Source of the DNA: Staphylococcus xylosus | GTDB taxonomy: Bacteria; Bacillota; Bacilli; Staphylococcales; Staphylococcaceae | Length of the DNA: 64,000 bases | Assembly: GCF_002732165.1 (NCBI RefSeq) | Contig: NZ_MRZO01000008.1 | Span: 1-64,000, forward strand | Direction of reading: 5' to 3' | Part shown: piece by piece, positions 42,971-51,946 of the stretch | Layout: each line of letters opens with the position of its first letter | Position numbering within the stretch: position 1 is the stretch's first letter | Made by a program: the position numbers and the translations under genes | The notes under the pieces: generated by a model | What the model was told of the DNA's origin: nothing | The model's input: only the letters and a program-made list of their open reading frames with translations | Databases searched by the model: none

Positions 42971-45316
42971 ATGAATATCAATATTTTGGGATTTAATATT
43001 TTTGCTAAAGGCGGAACTTCAAGAAGTAATATTAATTTGATCAAATCCTTTTTAAAGCAAGGATATACAGTTAATTACTTTAACAATTTAGACTTTGATC
43101 AAGATGCTACTACACGTTTGTATATTCATGAAGATATTGACAATGAAAATTTAAAGATATATAAATTTAGAGATATAAAACTATTATCTAAATGTGATGT
43201 GTTGATTATCACAAGAGAAGATTTATTCCATTATGCCAAAGACGTCAAAGCGATTAATAAATCAACTAAGGTCATTGGAGAAATACATGGACCGATGGAA
43301 TATATAGATGATTCGATAGACCTTTGCTTAGAGGCTATAGATGGGGTAAGAGTTAGTACAGAAGGTATTAAACAGAGGTTTATTTGTAAATATAACTATA
43401 AATCAGTATTTAACAAATACGTTAATGCAGAACATATTAAAATTAAAAAAGAACCGATAAATACGAAAAGAAATCTTTTAATAAAAGCACGCTTTGAAGA
43501 TGGCATCAAAGATATTTCATATGTCATCAAATTGGTGAATTATATTATTAAAAATACTGAAAGAGATGATATTCAACTTTATATTGTTGGTTATGGTCCA
43601 TCAGAAGCATTATATAAGAATCTCGTGAATTACTACAACTTACAAGACAATATACATATTAATGAGAAAGAACCATTAAATTATATTTATATTTCCTCAT
43701 CGCCTTATGAAACGTTAGGTTATTCAATTTTAGAAACGCTAGCTAGAGGCAATAGAGCGCTTATATACCCAGGTAATGATGGTGTACTTAGAGAAGTTTA
43801 TGACAAATACTATGGTATTCAATTTTTAGAAAAAAATCTTTCTAAGGATAGTAAATTATTACTTTCAATGCTAAATAATAAATATTCAAAAGAAAATAGA
43901 CTAACAGATGTTGAAAATTTAAATACAGAATTTCTTGATAGTGAATATAGTAACCAATATTTAAAACAATTTAAAAAAGCGTCTCAAAACAAACGTCCTC
44001 TTGTTCCAACAAAATATAGAAAAAGAGTACGTCTTCAACCTAAAAATAAAATTGAAAAATTAGATAGTGGTAGGGTTTTATATAAAGATTTAAAAGAGAA
44101 ACCTTTTTTAAGTAAGGTGTTAAAAAATAATATTTTCTTCGAAGGGTTTAAAAAATATTATAATAATCGTAAAGAAAGACTTAGTAAGAAAATATTAGAT
44201 AATATAGAACCAAAAGAGAGTAATGTATTTATTGAATCGTTCCACGGTAATAATTTTAGTGGGGATCCTAAATATATCGCACTTAGTATTCAAAAAAACT
44301 ATCCACAAAAAAATATTTTTGTTAGTTCAGCTAATTCTTTAGTAGACATTGAAATTAGAAACTACGGTTTTAAACCTATACGCTTTGGAACTGAGGACTA
44401 CAAAAATAAATTTAGGCAATGTAAATATGTCTTTATGAATAGTAATTCATGGGATAAAGTATATAAGCATCCGGATCAAGTGTTTGTACAAACTTGGCAT
44501 GGCTTCCCGTTGAAAAAAATGGTGAATGATTTAGAAGACGAAAAAGAACGAAGAGATCAATTAAAACAATTCAGACCACGTATGAAAAAGTGGGATTATT
44601 TATTAACATCTTCAAAAATGAATACGATGTTACTTGAATCGGCATTTAATTTAAAAGATAATGAAAACCTGCAAATATTAGACTACGGTGCTCCTAGAAA
44701 TGAATATTTACTCAACCAAGTAACTGACGAAGAACGGAAGAAATTACAGCGAAAATATTTATTTACAACGAATGAAGATAAGAAATATATTTTGTTCTGC
44801 CCAACATGGAGAAAAAAAGAAAGAGAAAATTTAACCAGTGTTGATTTAGTGAAATTATTAGAATATCTTCCTAAAGAATATGAAATCATTGTTAAATTAC
44901 ATCCAAACGAAGGCATGCTTAGAAGTAAATATAATAGTTTAGATACTAGAATACATTGTTTTTATAATGAATTTGTAGATATTCAAGAATTATATATTCT
45001 TTGTGAAACGATGATTACTGATTATTCATCAACTATCTTTGATTTTGCACATTTAAATAAGCCTATTCTGTTATTACAAGAAGATGTAGAAATGTATCAG
45101 AAGGATATTGGCTTCTATTTTAATATTTTTGAATTAGGACACTTCCCAATTGTTTCTTTAGATGAAGAAAAGCTCGCGTTGCAACTTAAAGGTATGAATT
45201 ATATGGACTATTCAAAAATCGTGAACCGACTGATTTCAAAAGATAGTAAAGAAAGTTCGCAACAAATCTTAAACACTGTTTTTGAAGAAACTAATAGTAA
45301 TGGGATGGATAAATAA
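42971..45316 (+). CDS. GT4 glycosyltransferase fused to a TagF-like glycerophosphotransferase
   Basis: A 781-residue two-domain enzyme. The N-terminal half (about 1-330) is a GT-B retaining glycosyltransferase with the E-x7-E pair at about 247 and 255 (ETLGYSILE). The C-terminal half (about 400-775) is a CDP-glycerol glycerophosphotransferase domain: TWHGFPLKKM near 507 and TDYSSTIFDFAHLNKPI near 683 are the TagF family motifs. Such fusions are known as capsule polymerases that build glycosyl-glycerol-phosphate polymers, and related proteins make teichoic acids. ATG at 42971 has TGGAGGA six bases upstream. The polymer product is inferred, not shown. It is cotranscribed with the XcbB-like gene one base downstream. 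Confidence 0.85.
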   Translation: MNINILGFNIFAKGGTSRSNINLIKSFLKQGYTVNYFNNLDFDQDATTRLYIHEDIDNENLKIYKFRDIKLLSKCDVLIITREDLFHYAKDVKAINKSTKVIGEIHGPMEYIDDSIDLCLEAIDGVRVSTEGIKQRFICKYNYKSVFNKYVNAEHIKIKKEPINTKRNLLIKARFEDGIKDISYVIKLVNYIIKNTERDDIQLYIVGYGPSEALYKNLVNYYNLQDNIHINEKEPLNYIYISSSPYETLGYSILETLARGNRALIYPGNDGVLREVYDKYYGIQFLEKNLSKDSKLLLSMLNNKYSKENRLTDVENLNTEFLDSEYSNQYLKQFKKASQNKRPLVPTKYRKRVRLQPKNKIEKLDSGRVLYKDLKEKPFLSKVLKNNIFFEGFKKYYNNRKERLSKKILDNIEPKESNVFIESFHGNNFSGDPKYIALSIQKNYPQKNIFVSSANSLVDIEIRNYGFKPIRFGTEDYKNKFRQCKYVFMNSNSWDKVYKHPDQVFVQTWHGFPLKKMVNDLEDEKERRDQLKQFRPRMKKWDYLLTSSKMNTMLLESAFNLKDNENLQILDYGAPRNEYLLNQVTDEERKKLQRKYLFTTNEDKKYILFCPTWRKKERENLTSVDLVKLLEYLPKEYEIIVKLHPNEGMLRSKYNSLDTRIHCFYNEFVDIQELYILCETMITDYSSTIFDFAHLNKPILLLQEDVEMYQKDIGFYFNIFELGHFPIVSLDEEKLALQLKGMNYMDYSKIVNRLISKDSKESSQQILNTVFEETNSNGMDK

Positions 45317-45317
45317 A

Positions 45318-46271
45318 ATGAGTACAGAAATGATTTATAGAATCAATGAGCCAATTGACTTTAATAATGATAAAAGAATATTGATAGATACGGAAAGTAA
45401 CTTAAATTATTTAGAAATGGTAAGAAAAAATCCTGAGCTTCATGAACAATATAAGACGTTATTGAAAAATGATTATATTCTTTATTTTCATCAAGGGACT
45501 ATTTCTAAATTTTATAAAAGAAAACATGTCAAAGAGCTATTTCAAAGAAAAGATTTGAAACAATTTCGAGATCTCTTCTATACGTTGGATGAACCGGAAG
45601 GCAGAAAAGTAAATGAAAATGTACCTAAGAAATTGTTAGTTATTTTCACTTGTATGCCTAATCTACAAGAGTATGATAGTGCATTAATGCCTAAGCGTAT
45701 GTTTCCTAAATTTTTTGATGGTATTGAAAGAAGTTTAGTGAAAAACGTTTATACGATGCGTATTATGGACTTAAATGTTTCTCACGGATCTCATTATATT
45801 AGTACGACAAATTATCCAGAGTATGAAGAAGATGTTCAAGACGCAATCAGATATGCAGCGAGTAATTTAGGTGTCGAAGATGAGAACGTGGTACTTTACG
45901 GTGGGTCTAAGGGTGGAACGGGCGCGCTATATCATGGTGCAGCATTAGACTTTAAGACAGTGGCCGTTGATCCAATCGTTAATATAGGCGGCAATTTAGC
46001 TCAAAATGATAGACGTTTTATGAAAGGATTAAGAAAGGAAGATTTAGTCCCTTCAATTGAGCAACATTTGAAGCAATCAAACGATGCCAAAAAATATGTG
46101 ATTTGTTGCGATAATGTTAAATATTATTTTGATGAAACAAACCGTATTGATAATCAGTTAATTAATAAAATTAATTTAGATGACGATATGGTTGTGAATC
46201 ACCCCGACGTTTCACGCAACAGTGTACCAGAACAACTTATGCTGTTAAATGGTCTATTATTAGGTAGATAA
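45318..46271 (+). CDS. XcbB/CpsF-like polysaccharide biosynthesis protein
   Basis: 317 residues. A nucleophile-elbow-like motif YGGSKGGTGA lies near residue 196, followed by VDPIVNIGG, so an alpha/beta-hydrolase-like fold is likely. It resembles the XcbB/CpsF family found next to capsule polymerases; the exact chemistry (for example an acyl transfer or polymer-handling step) is not established. The ATG comes one base after the stop of the GT4/TagF-like gene, so translation is coupled. No signal peptide, so it is cytoplasmic. Confidence 0.7.
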   Translation: MSTEMIYRINEPIDFNNDKRILIDTESNLNYLEMVRKNPELHEQYKTLLKNDYILYFHQGTISKFYKRKHVKELFQRKDLKQFRDLFYTLDEPEGRKVNENVPKKLLVIFTCMPNLQEYDSALMPKRMFPKFFDGIERSLVKNVYTMRIMDLNVSHGSHYISTTNYPEYEEDVQDAIRYAASNLGVEDENVVLYGGSKGGTGALYHGAALDFKTVAVDPIVNIGGNLAQNDRRFMKGLRKEDLVPSIEQHLKQSNDAKKYVICCDNVKYYFDETNRIDNQLINKINLDDDMVVNHPDVSRNSVPEQLMLLNGLLLGR

Positions 46272-46288
46272 AAATTTATAAATTATAG

Positions 46289-46323
46289 GAGGAATTGTAG
46301 AATTACTACAGTTTCTCTTTTTT
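46289..46323 (+). terminator. Terminator after the polymer module
   Basis: GAGGAATTGTAG pairs with CTACAGTTTCTC (two wobble pairs) and is followed by seven T. Confidence 0.82.
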
Positions 46324-46348
46324 ATTAGATCAATAATATGCACGTAAA

Positions 46349-46362
46349 TGTAAGCGTAAACA
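46349..46362. promoter_or_regulatory. Candidate CcpA (cre) site before scoA
   Basis: TGTAAGCGTAAACA differs from the cre consensus (TGWAANCGNTNWCA) at one position. It lies upstream of a TATAAT at 46393-46398 that lacks a good -35, so CcpA would repress the ketone-body operon when glucose is present. Confidence 0.6.
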
Positions 46363-46446
46363 TAAATAAAAGACTTCACTTAAAATTTCACGTATAATTG
46401 CTTTAGTACTAGGTATTAAAAGTAAACTTAGAAGTGAGGTTAATAT

Positions 46447-47151
46447 ATGTCGAAAGTAATTAAAGAAATACATAAAGCTTTTGAAGGTTTAGAGGATGGT
46501 ATGACAGTACTTGCAGGAGGTTTTGGATTGTGTGGTATTCCAGAACATAGTATTGAAGCGATTCGTGACAAAGGTACGAAGGGATTAACGGTAGTTAGTA
46601 ATAATTGTGGCGTCGATGATTTTGGTTTAGGTCGTTTACTAGAGCATAAACAAATTGATAAAATGATTAGCTCTTATGTTGGGGAAAATAAAATTTTTGA
46701 ACAGCAACTGATTAGTGGAGAATTAGATGTTGAATTAACCCCTCAAGGAACACTAGCAGAAAAATTGCGTGCTGGTGGGGCAGGAATCCCTGCATTTTAT
46801 ACTAAAACAGGTGTTGGTACAAGAATTGCTGAAGGTAAGGAGACACGCGATTTTGATGGTGAAACATATTTAATGGAACGTGCAATTAAAGGTGATTTTG
46901 GTATTGTGAAAGCACATAAAGCAGATACTTTTGGAAATCTCGTCTTTGAAAAGACGGCACGAAATTTTAACCCTCTATGTGCGATGGCAGCCGCAACGAC
47001 TGTAGTTGAGGTCGAAGAATTAGTTGAAGTAGGTGAAATTGATCCAGATGAGGTCCACATGTCTGGAGTGTATGTTGATTACATTTATTTAGGGTCTCAT
47101 TTTGAAAAAAGGATTGAGAAACGTACGTTTAAGGAGGCTAACCATGGATAA
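46447..47151 (+). CDS. scoA: 3-oxoacid CoA-transferase, subunit A
   Basis: The alpha subunit (234 residues) of succinyl-CoA:3-oxoacid CoA-transferase. It moves CoA from succinyl-CoA to acetoacetate, allowing use of ketone bodies or short fatty acids. The glycine-rich GGFGLCGIPE near the N-terminus and the AGGAGIPAFYT segment are typical. AGAAGTGAGGT precedes the ATG. scoB overlaps its end by eight bases, so the two subunits are translated together. Confidence 0.93.
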   Translation: MSKVIKEIHKAFEGLEDGMTVLAGGFGLCGIPEHSIEAIRDKGTKGLTVVSNNCGVDDFGLGRLLEHKQIDKMISSYVGENKIFEQQLISGELDVELTPQGTLAEKLRAGGAGIPAFYTKTGVGTRIAEGKETRDFDGETYLMERAIKGDFGIVKAHKADTFGNLVFEKTARNFNPLCAMAAATTVVEVEELVEVGEIDPDEVHMSGVYVDYIYLGSHFEKRIEKRTFKEANHG

Positions 47152-47791
47152 GCAATTACAACGACAAAAGATTATTCAACGTGCAGCACAAGAAATTAAA
47201 AGTGATATGGTCATTAACTTAGGTATTGGGATGCCTACATTAGTAGCAAATGAAATTAATGATCACGTAAAGAATGTTTATTTTCAATCAGAAAATGGAT
47301 TGCTCGGTATTGGTCCGTATCCTACAGAAGCAGAAATTGATCCGGATTTAATTAATGCAGGGAAAGAGACAGTAACTGCTGCAAAAGGGGCATCTTATTT
47401 TGATAATTCAGAATCGTTTGCCATGATCCGCGGAGGTCATATTGACTTAGCCATTCTTGGTGGTATGGAAGTTTCGGAATCAGGAGACCTAGCAAATTAT
47501 ATGATTCCTGGAAAGTTAGTAAAAGGAATGGGAGGCGCAATGGATTTAGTCGTCGGTGCAAAAAAGGTCGTCGTCATTATGGACCACATGAATAAACATG
47601 GAGACTCTAAGATTAAGTCACAGTGTGAACTACCACTGACAGGTGCCGGTGTGGTGAATACATTAATTACTGATTTAGCTGTATTTAAGTTTGAGAATGG
47701 TGTTATGAAACTGATTGAATTACAACCTGGTACAACATTGGAACAAGTAGAAGCTAGTACCGAGGCACATTTTGAAAATGAATTAAAGTAG
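47144..47791 (+). CDS. scoB: 3-oxoacid CoA-transferase, subunit B
   Basis: The beta subunit (215 residues) with the catalytic glutamate in YFQSENGLLGIGP, which forms the glutamyl-CoA intermediate. The ATG at 47144 follows AAGGAGG; longer in-frame starts lie inside scoA. Acetoacetyl-CoA made here would need thiolase, not seen in this window. Confidence 0.93.
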   Translation: MDKQLQRQKIIQRAAQEIKSDMVINLGIGMPTLVANEINDHVKNVYFQSENGLLGIGPYPTEAEIDPDLINAGKETVTAAKGASYFDNSESFAMIRGGHIDLAILGGMEVSESGDLANYMIPGKLVKGMGGAMDLVVGAKKVVVIMDHMNKHGDSKIKSQCELPLTGAGVVNTLITDLAVFKFENGVMKLIELQPGTTLEQVEASTEAHFENELK

Positions 47792-47800
47792 GTGACACAA

Positions 47801-48577
47801 TTGGTAAAAGATAAAGTGACGATTATTACAGGTGCAGCTAGTGGTATAGGGTTAGGTATTGCCAAAGTATTTTTGGAAAATGGAGCAAAAGTAGTATTAG
47901 CTGATTTAAATCAAGATCAGCTCATTGAAGAAAGAGATAAATTGAAAGCACAAGGCTATGACTGCATAGCTATACAAGTGGATGTTACAGACGAAACGGC
48001 TATGAAATCAATGATTGAGGAAACTGTCTCTTATTATGGACGGTTAGATATCTTGTTCAATAATGCTGGTTTGCAACATGTTGAAAGTATTGAGTCATTT
48101 CCTACAGAAAAATTTAGACAGATGATAGATATCATGTTAACAGGGAGCTTTATCGGAACTAAATATGCTTTGCCTATTATGAAACAACAAAAATTTGGTC
48201 GTATTTTAAACATGGCTTCGATCAATGGTGTGATAGGTTTTGCAGGGAAAGCGGCATATAATAGTGCGAAACATGGAATCATCGGTTTAACAAAAGTATC
48301 GGCATTAGAAACAGCGACTGCAGGTATAACAGTCAATGCAATTTGTCCCGGTTATATAGACACACCCTTAGTACGTAATCAAATGGCAGATTTAGCAAAA
48401 GATAGAGGCGTAGAAGTAGATCAAGTGTTAGAAGAGGTATTGTATCCATTGATTCCACAAAAACGTTTGTTAGATATCAACGATATTGCAGATTATGCTT
48501 TATTCCTATGTAGCGATAGCGGTAAAAGTGTAACAGGACAAGCAATTCTTATAGATGGAGGCTACACAGTACAATAA
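47801..48577 (+). CDS. 3-hydroxybutyrate dehydrogenase (SDR)
   Basis: A 258-residue short-chain dehydrogenase: TGAASGIG nucleotide motif, NNAG, catalytic Ser in NMASING and YNSAK. Together with scoAB it forms the route 3-hydroxybutyrate to acetoacetate to acetoacetyl-CoA. The TTG at 47801 follows AGGTGA; a GTG at 47792 overlapping the scoB stop is an alternative start. The C-terminal LIDGGYTVQ is typical of the Bdh subgroup. Confidence 0.88.
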   Translation: MVKDKVTIITGAASGIGLGIAKVFLENGAKVVLADLNQDQLIEERDKLKAQGYDCIAIQVDVTDETAMKSMIEETVSYYGRLDILFNNAGLQHVESIESFPTEKFRQMIDIMLTGSFIGTKYALPIMKQQKFGRILNMASINGVIGFAGKAAYNSAKHGIIGLTKVSALETATAGITVNAICPGYIDTPLVRNQMADLAKDRGVEVDQVLEEVLYPLIPQKRLLDINDIADYALFLCSDSGKSVTGQAILIDGGYTVQ

Positions 48578-48607
48578 TTTAAAATTAAAACAAATTAATT
48601 TTAAATC
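48577..48607 (+). terminator. Weak AT hairpin after the ketone-body operon
   Basis: TTTAAAATTAA pairs with TTAATTTTAAA. It is AT-only, so terminator function is uncertain. Confidence 0.4.
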
Positions 48608-48679
48608 TATGATAATTTCCAATTAAAATATGTTACGTTAAAGTTAACAGTGTAACGTTTAATTGGAGGTAAGAATTTG

Positions 48680-49099
48680 ATGAAAAATCCAGAGGCAAAT
48701 GATACAAATTGGTTTACGATTATTTTTTCTGCGAGTTGTGCTATTATGTCTAATTTTATGGATAACCACTTATTTAGAAAAATAATCCTTGCATTGATGA
48801 TTTTATCATTTATTTATACAACTATTAAAAATTTGAAAATTACTTTATATGGTATAAAAACCGAAGATGTTAATGTTCGTACATGGATTGGCATCAAAGT
48901 CGATTATTGGATTATTTTTGTTAAAAATATGATTGCATTTTGTCTTGTGCTTGGATTAGGCATTAGTTTTTTACTTATAGAAGGGAAGAGATTATTGATA
49001 GCGATACTTACCATTGCAGCTACATACACACTATTGTTATTTTTCGAGCATTTCATTGAATCTAAAACTGACATATATGAAGAAAATTATACAGAGTAG
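48680..49099 (+). CDS. Small membrane protein, unknown function
   Basis: 139 residues with hydrophobic spans at about 11-28, 33-50, 78-100 and 104-123 and an acidic C-terminal tail. No family recognised. TTG at 48677 and ATG at 48680 are adjacent; GGAGGT fits either. It lies nine bases before the ornithine cyclodeaminase-like gene, probably in one transcript. An inverted repeat (GTTAC...GTAAC, 48634-48658) precedes it. Confidence 0.65.
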   Translation: MKNPEANDTNWFTIIFSASCAIMSNFMDNHLFRKIILALMILSFIYTTIKNLKITLYGIKTEDVNVRTWIGIKVDYWIIFVKNMIAFCLVLGLGISFLLIEGKRLLIAILTIAATYTLLLFFEHFIESKTDIYEENYTE

Positions 49100-49108
49100 A
49101 GGTGGCTT

Positions 49109-50062
49109 ATGCGTTATATAGATGCACAGGAACAGGCAAAATTGTTAGATATGAAAGAGATTATTGATGAAGTGGCTGAATCACTAAAAGCATATTCTGA
49201 AGGAAAGACTGATACGCCATTACGTTATTCATTACCTTTTAACGAAGATAATCGTTATCTCGTCATGCCAGCACTTTCAGATGAGTTAAAGATTGTAGGC
49301 CTTAAGACTGTCACAGTAGCTCCTAATAATACAAAAATCGGCAAAAATACTATTGTCGGCTCTGTAATTCTATCGGATTATGAAACAGGTGAGACGTTAG
49401 CTGTTTTAGAAGGCTCGTATTTAACTAAGATTAGGACAGGTGCTATTTCTGGCGTGGCTACACAGTATCTTGCGCGAGAAAATGCGAAAACACTTTGTGT
49501 CATCGGTACGGGTGACCAAGCACAAGGACTTATTGAAGCGGTGTTAGCTGTTAGAGATATTGAGCGTATACAATTTTATAATCGTACTTATGATAAAGCA
49601 GTAAACTTTTCTAAAAAGGTTCAACAAGACCATGAGCATTTAAAGTTAGTTGTTTGTGATGATGTTGATACAGCTATAGCAGGTTCAGATATTATCGTAA
49701 CAGCGACTAATTCAAAAACGCATGTGTTCAAACAACGATTAGCACATGGGGTGCACGTGAATGCGGTTGGCTCATTTAAACCAGACATGCAAGAATTGCC
49801 ATCCAACGCAGTTGAAGATGCAGACAAAGTCGTTGTTGAAGCAGTAGAAGCAGCAATGGAAGAAACGGGAGACTTAATCAATCCAGTATCAGAAGGTGTG
49901 TTTGCACAAGATTACCTATATGGTGAACTCGGACATATCGTTGCTTCAAAGTTAGCTGGGCGCGTGTCTGAAGACGAAATCACGATATTTAAATCTGTAG
50001 GTGTTGCTATTGTAGATATTGTGGTAGCAAATTACTTTTATCAAAAAGTCATAAAATCATAA
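49109..50062 (+). CDS. Ornithine cyclodeaminase / mu-crystallin family enzyme
   Basis: A 317-residue NAD(P)-dependent protein with the Rossmann motif VIGTGDQAQGLIEAVL near residue 134 and the substrate-side VGLKTVTVAP segment containing the conserved Lys. Members include ornithine cyclodeaminase, alanine dehydrogenase-like enzymes, delta-1-pyrroline-carboxylate reductases and SbnB. The exact reaction cannot be assigned from sequence and no siderophore genes are near. AGAGGTGGC precedes the ATG. Confidence 0.82.
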   Translation: MRYIDAQEQAKLLDMKEIIDEVAESLKAYSEGKTDTPLRYSLPFNEDNRYLVMPALSDELKIVGLKTVTVAPNNTKIGKNTIVGSVILSDYETGETLAVLEGSYLTKIRTGAISGVATQYLARENAKTLCVIGTGDQAQGLIEAVLAVRDIERIQFYNRTYDKAVNFSKKVQQDHEHLKLVVCDDVDTAIAGSDIIVTATNSKTHVFKQRLAHGVHVNAVGSFKPDMQELPSNAVEDADKVVVEAVEAAMEETGDLINPVSEGVFAQDYLYGELGHIVASKLAGRVSEDEITIFKSVGVAIVDIVVANYFYQKVIKS

Positions 50063-50074
50063 TTAAAGTTTAAG

Positions 50075-50112
50075 AAATGAGCTAAGGCAAACATTATTGT
50101 CTTAGCTCATTT
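50075..50112 (+). terminator. Terminator after the OCD-family gene
   Basis: AAATGAGCTAAG (50075-50086) pairs perfectly with CTTAGCTCATTT (50101-50112), then T/A. Confidence 0.85.
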
Positions 50113-50301
50113 TAATGTATTGAATAGTTTACTGAATTTCAAGATATCGTAAGTGCACCTTCTAACAAAAAGCACTTTTACCTATTTAGATTATGTAAAG
50201 AATTCAAAAATTATCAATAAAGTGTAAAAAAACAATATACTAAACTTTAATGAAACGTAGTATATTATAGTAAATATTTTATATCTATGAAGGAGGCTAA
50301 A

Positions 50302-51567
50302 GTGAAAAAAACATTATTTTTATTATTCATTTTAATTTTAGTGATATCGCAACCTAGTTATGTATTTGCAGAGTCGTCTATTGATGTAACAAGAGCACAT
50401 GGTAATAACGTGAGTGATTTTTATCAACCCAAAGGTAGCATTATAGCAGACAGTCATACGGGTAGAATATTATGGGAAGAGCATATTGATAAACCATGGC
50501 GGCCTGCAAGCATGTCGAAACTAATGACCTTATCAATTGTGTTAGAAAGAATTCAAGATGGTACGCTATCTATGGATAAATCGGTTACCGTGACTGCAGA
50601 TGATGAACGTTTTAGTCACCATCCTTTGCTAAGCAATAATATTATGCATAAGGGAACGCATTATACTATTAAAGAACTCATTAATTTACTGATTGTACCT
50701 AGTTCTAATGTTGCAACACGTATGCTCATGCAACAGGTAGAACCTGATACAGGTAAATTTGTAACAATGATGAATCAAAAAGCTAAAAAGCTCAGGATGG
50801 AACACACACATTTTACCAATCCATTTGGTGCTGAAAATCGTAGTGTCGGAAATGAATATTTACCACCAGGTAGTAACTTAGATGAGGATAATTCATCGAC
50901 ACCACGAGATTTTGCCAAACTGGCTTTTTATTTAAAAAATACATACCCATATTTAACGTCTTTTACAAAACATATTACATACACTAGTAAACCCAATACT
51001 CCATATGAAGAACATTTCCATACGTATCATCATTCATTGGAAGGCGATGTTCATGAATATAAAGGTACAAACGGGTTGAAGACTGGATCTAGTGATAAAG
51101 CAGCATACAACTATACTGCTACAATAGATAGGGGGAACTTTGGACTCGTACAAGTTGTTATGGGAGTAGGGCATTGGGACGTTGATGATTCAGAGTACAA
51201 ACGACATGTTATCGGTAATGCGCTATTAGATAAGGTATATAATCAGTTTGAATATAAAGAAGTTATGCCTAAAGGTAAACAATATATCAATGGTAAATGG
51301 TATAACGTCGAGACACCTTTACGTGACGTAGTAGAAAAAGGACAACAAATTAAGTTTGAAGTTAAAAACAATCAATTATTAGTTTCGGATACCAAGCGAC
51401 AATATCTCACAAGTGATATGAAACAACCAAGTGTTATGGTGACGCCGCTTAAACAGAATTATGTCTATATGGTAAGCCAATATGGATGGTTTTTATTAAT
51501 TGCGCTGTGTGTAATATCTGTTTTATATATAATTATTAGCAATAGAAAAAACTCAGATCTATCGTAA
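50302..51567 (+). CDS. PBP4-like D-alanyl-D-alanine carboxypeptidase
   Basis: A 421-residue S11-type penicillin-binding protein: signal peptide (about 1-25), SMSK (S70), SSN (134-136) and KTGS (near 259). A beta-rich C-terminal domain and a membrane anchor (about 393-413) with a short basic tail follow, the layout of S. aureus PBP4. Such enzymes trim or cross-link peptidoglycan stem peptides. GTG at 50302 has AAGGAGG five bases upstream; the in-frame ATG at 50287 precedes it. Whether it is the PBP4 orthologue or a paralogue cannot be told from this window. Confidence 0.87.
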   Translation: MKKTLFLLFILILVISQPSYVFAESSIDVTRAHGNNVSDFYQPKGSIIADSHTGRILWEEHIDKPWRPASMSKLMTLSIVLERIQDGTLSMDKSVTVTADDERFSHHPLLSNNIMHKGTHYTIKELINLLIVPSSNVATRMLMQQVEPDTGKFVTMMNQKAKKLRMEHTHFTNPFGAENRSVGNEYLPPGSNLDEDNSSTPRDFAKLAFYLKNTYPYLTSFTKHITYTSKPNTPYEEHFHTYHHSLEGDVHEYKGTNGLKTGSSDKAAYNYTATIDRGNFGLVQVVMGVGHWDVDDSEYKRHVIGNALLDKVYNQFEYKEVMPKGKQYINGKWYNVETPLRDVVEKGQQIKFEVKNNQLLVSDTKRQYLTSDMKQPSVMVTPLKQNYVYMVSQYGWFLLIALCVISVLYIIISNRKNSDLS

Positions 51568-51571
51568 TAGT

Positions 51572-51605
51572 AAAAGACTCCTAGAGTTAAAATTTAGGAG
51601 TCTTT
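51572..51605 (+). terminator. Terminator after the PBP4-like gene
   Basis: AAAGACTCCTA pairs with TAGGAGTCTTT around a T/A-rich loop. Confidence 0.85.
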
Positions 51606-51946
51606 ACTATTTTTATTATATAATTAGCTCCATAATTTGCTTCTAGGAAGGATAAATTATGGAGCCATCTTGGTTGTAGAATTTAGCATAATTAGCACCA
51701 CGTTTATGTAATTTTGAAGTTTGAATGTTAATTTTTGTACTTATTAATCTTATTGTTCCAGTAACGAATGTTTTTGTAATAATTACCTTCTCCGATAAGT
51801 TCATATAAATAAATTACCAGAATTAAAAATGTAGTAAGCATAAGATGTTGATATTACACTGAAATACAAAGCAATTAATTTTCTTAACTGCATGAATATA
51901 GTATGATATTTATAACAAATACGTAACTAAGTTAGGAAGTTTTAAT
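51606..51946. other. Intergenic region with a strong inverted repeat
   Basis: 341 bases without a supported gene. GCTCCATAATTT (51627-51638) and AAATTATGGAGC (51654-51665) form a perfect 12-bp inverted repeat with CTTC/GAAG inside the loop. On the minus strand there are two overlapping short frames (53 codons, 51643-51804, and 37 codons, 51728-51841), neither with a ribosome binding site. They may be the decayed remains of a gene. Confidence 0.45.
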
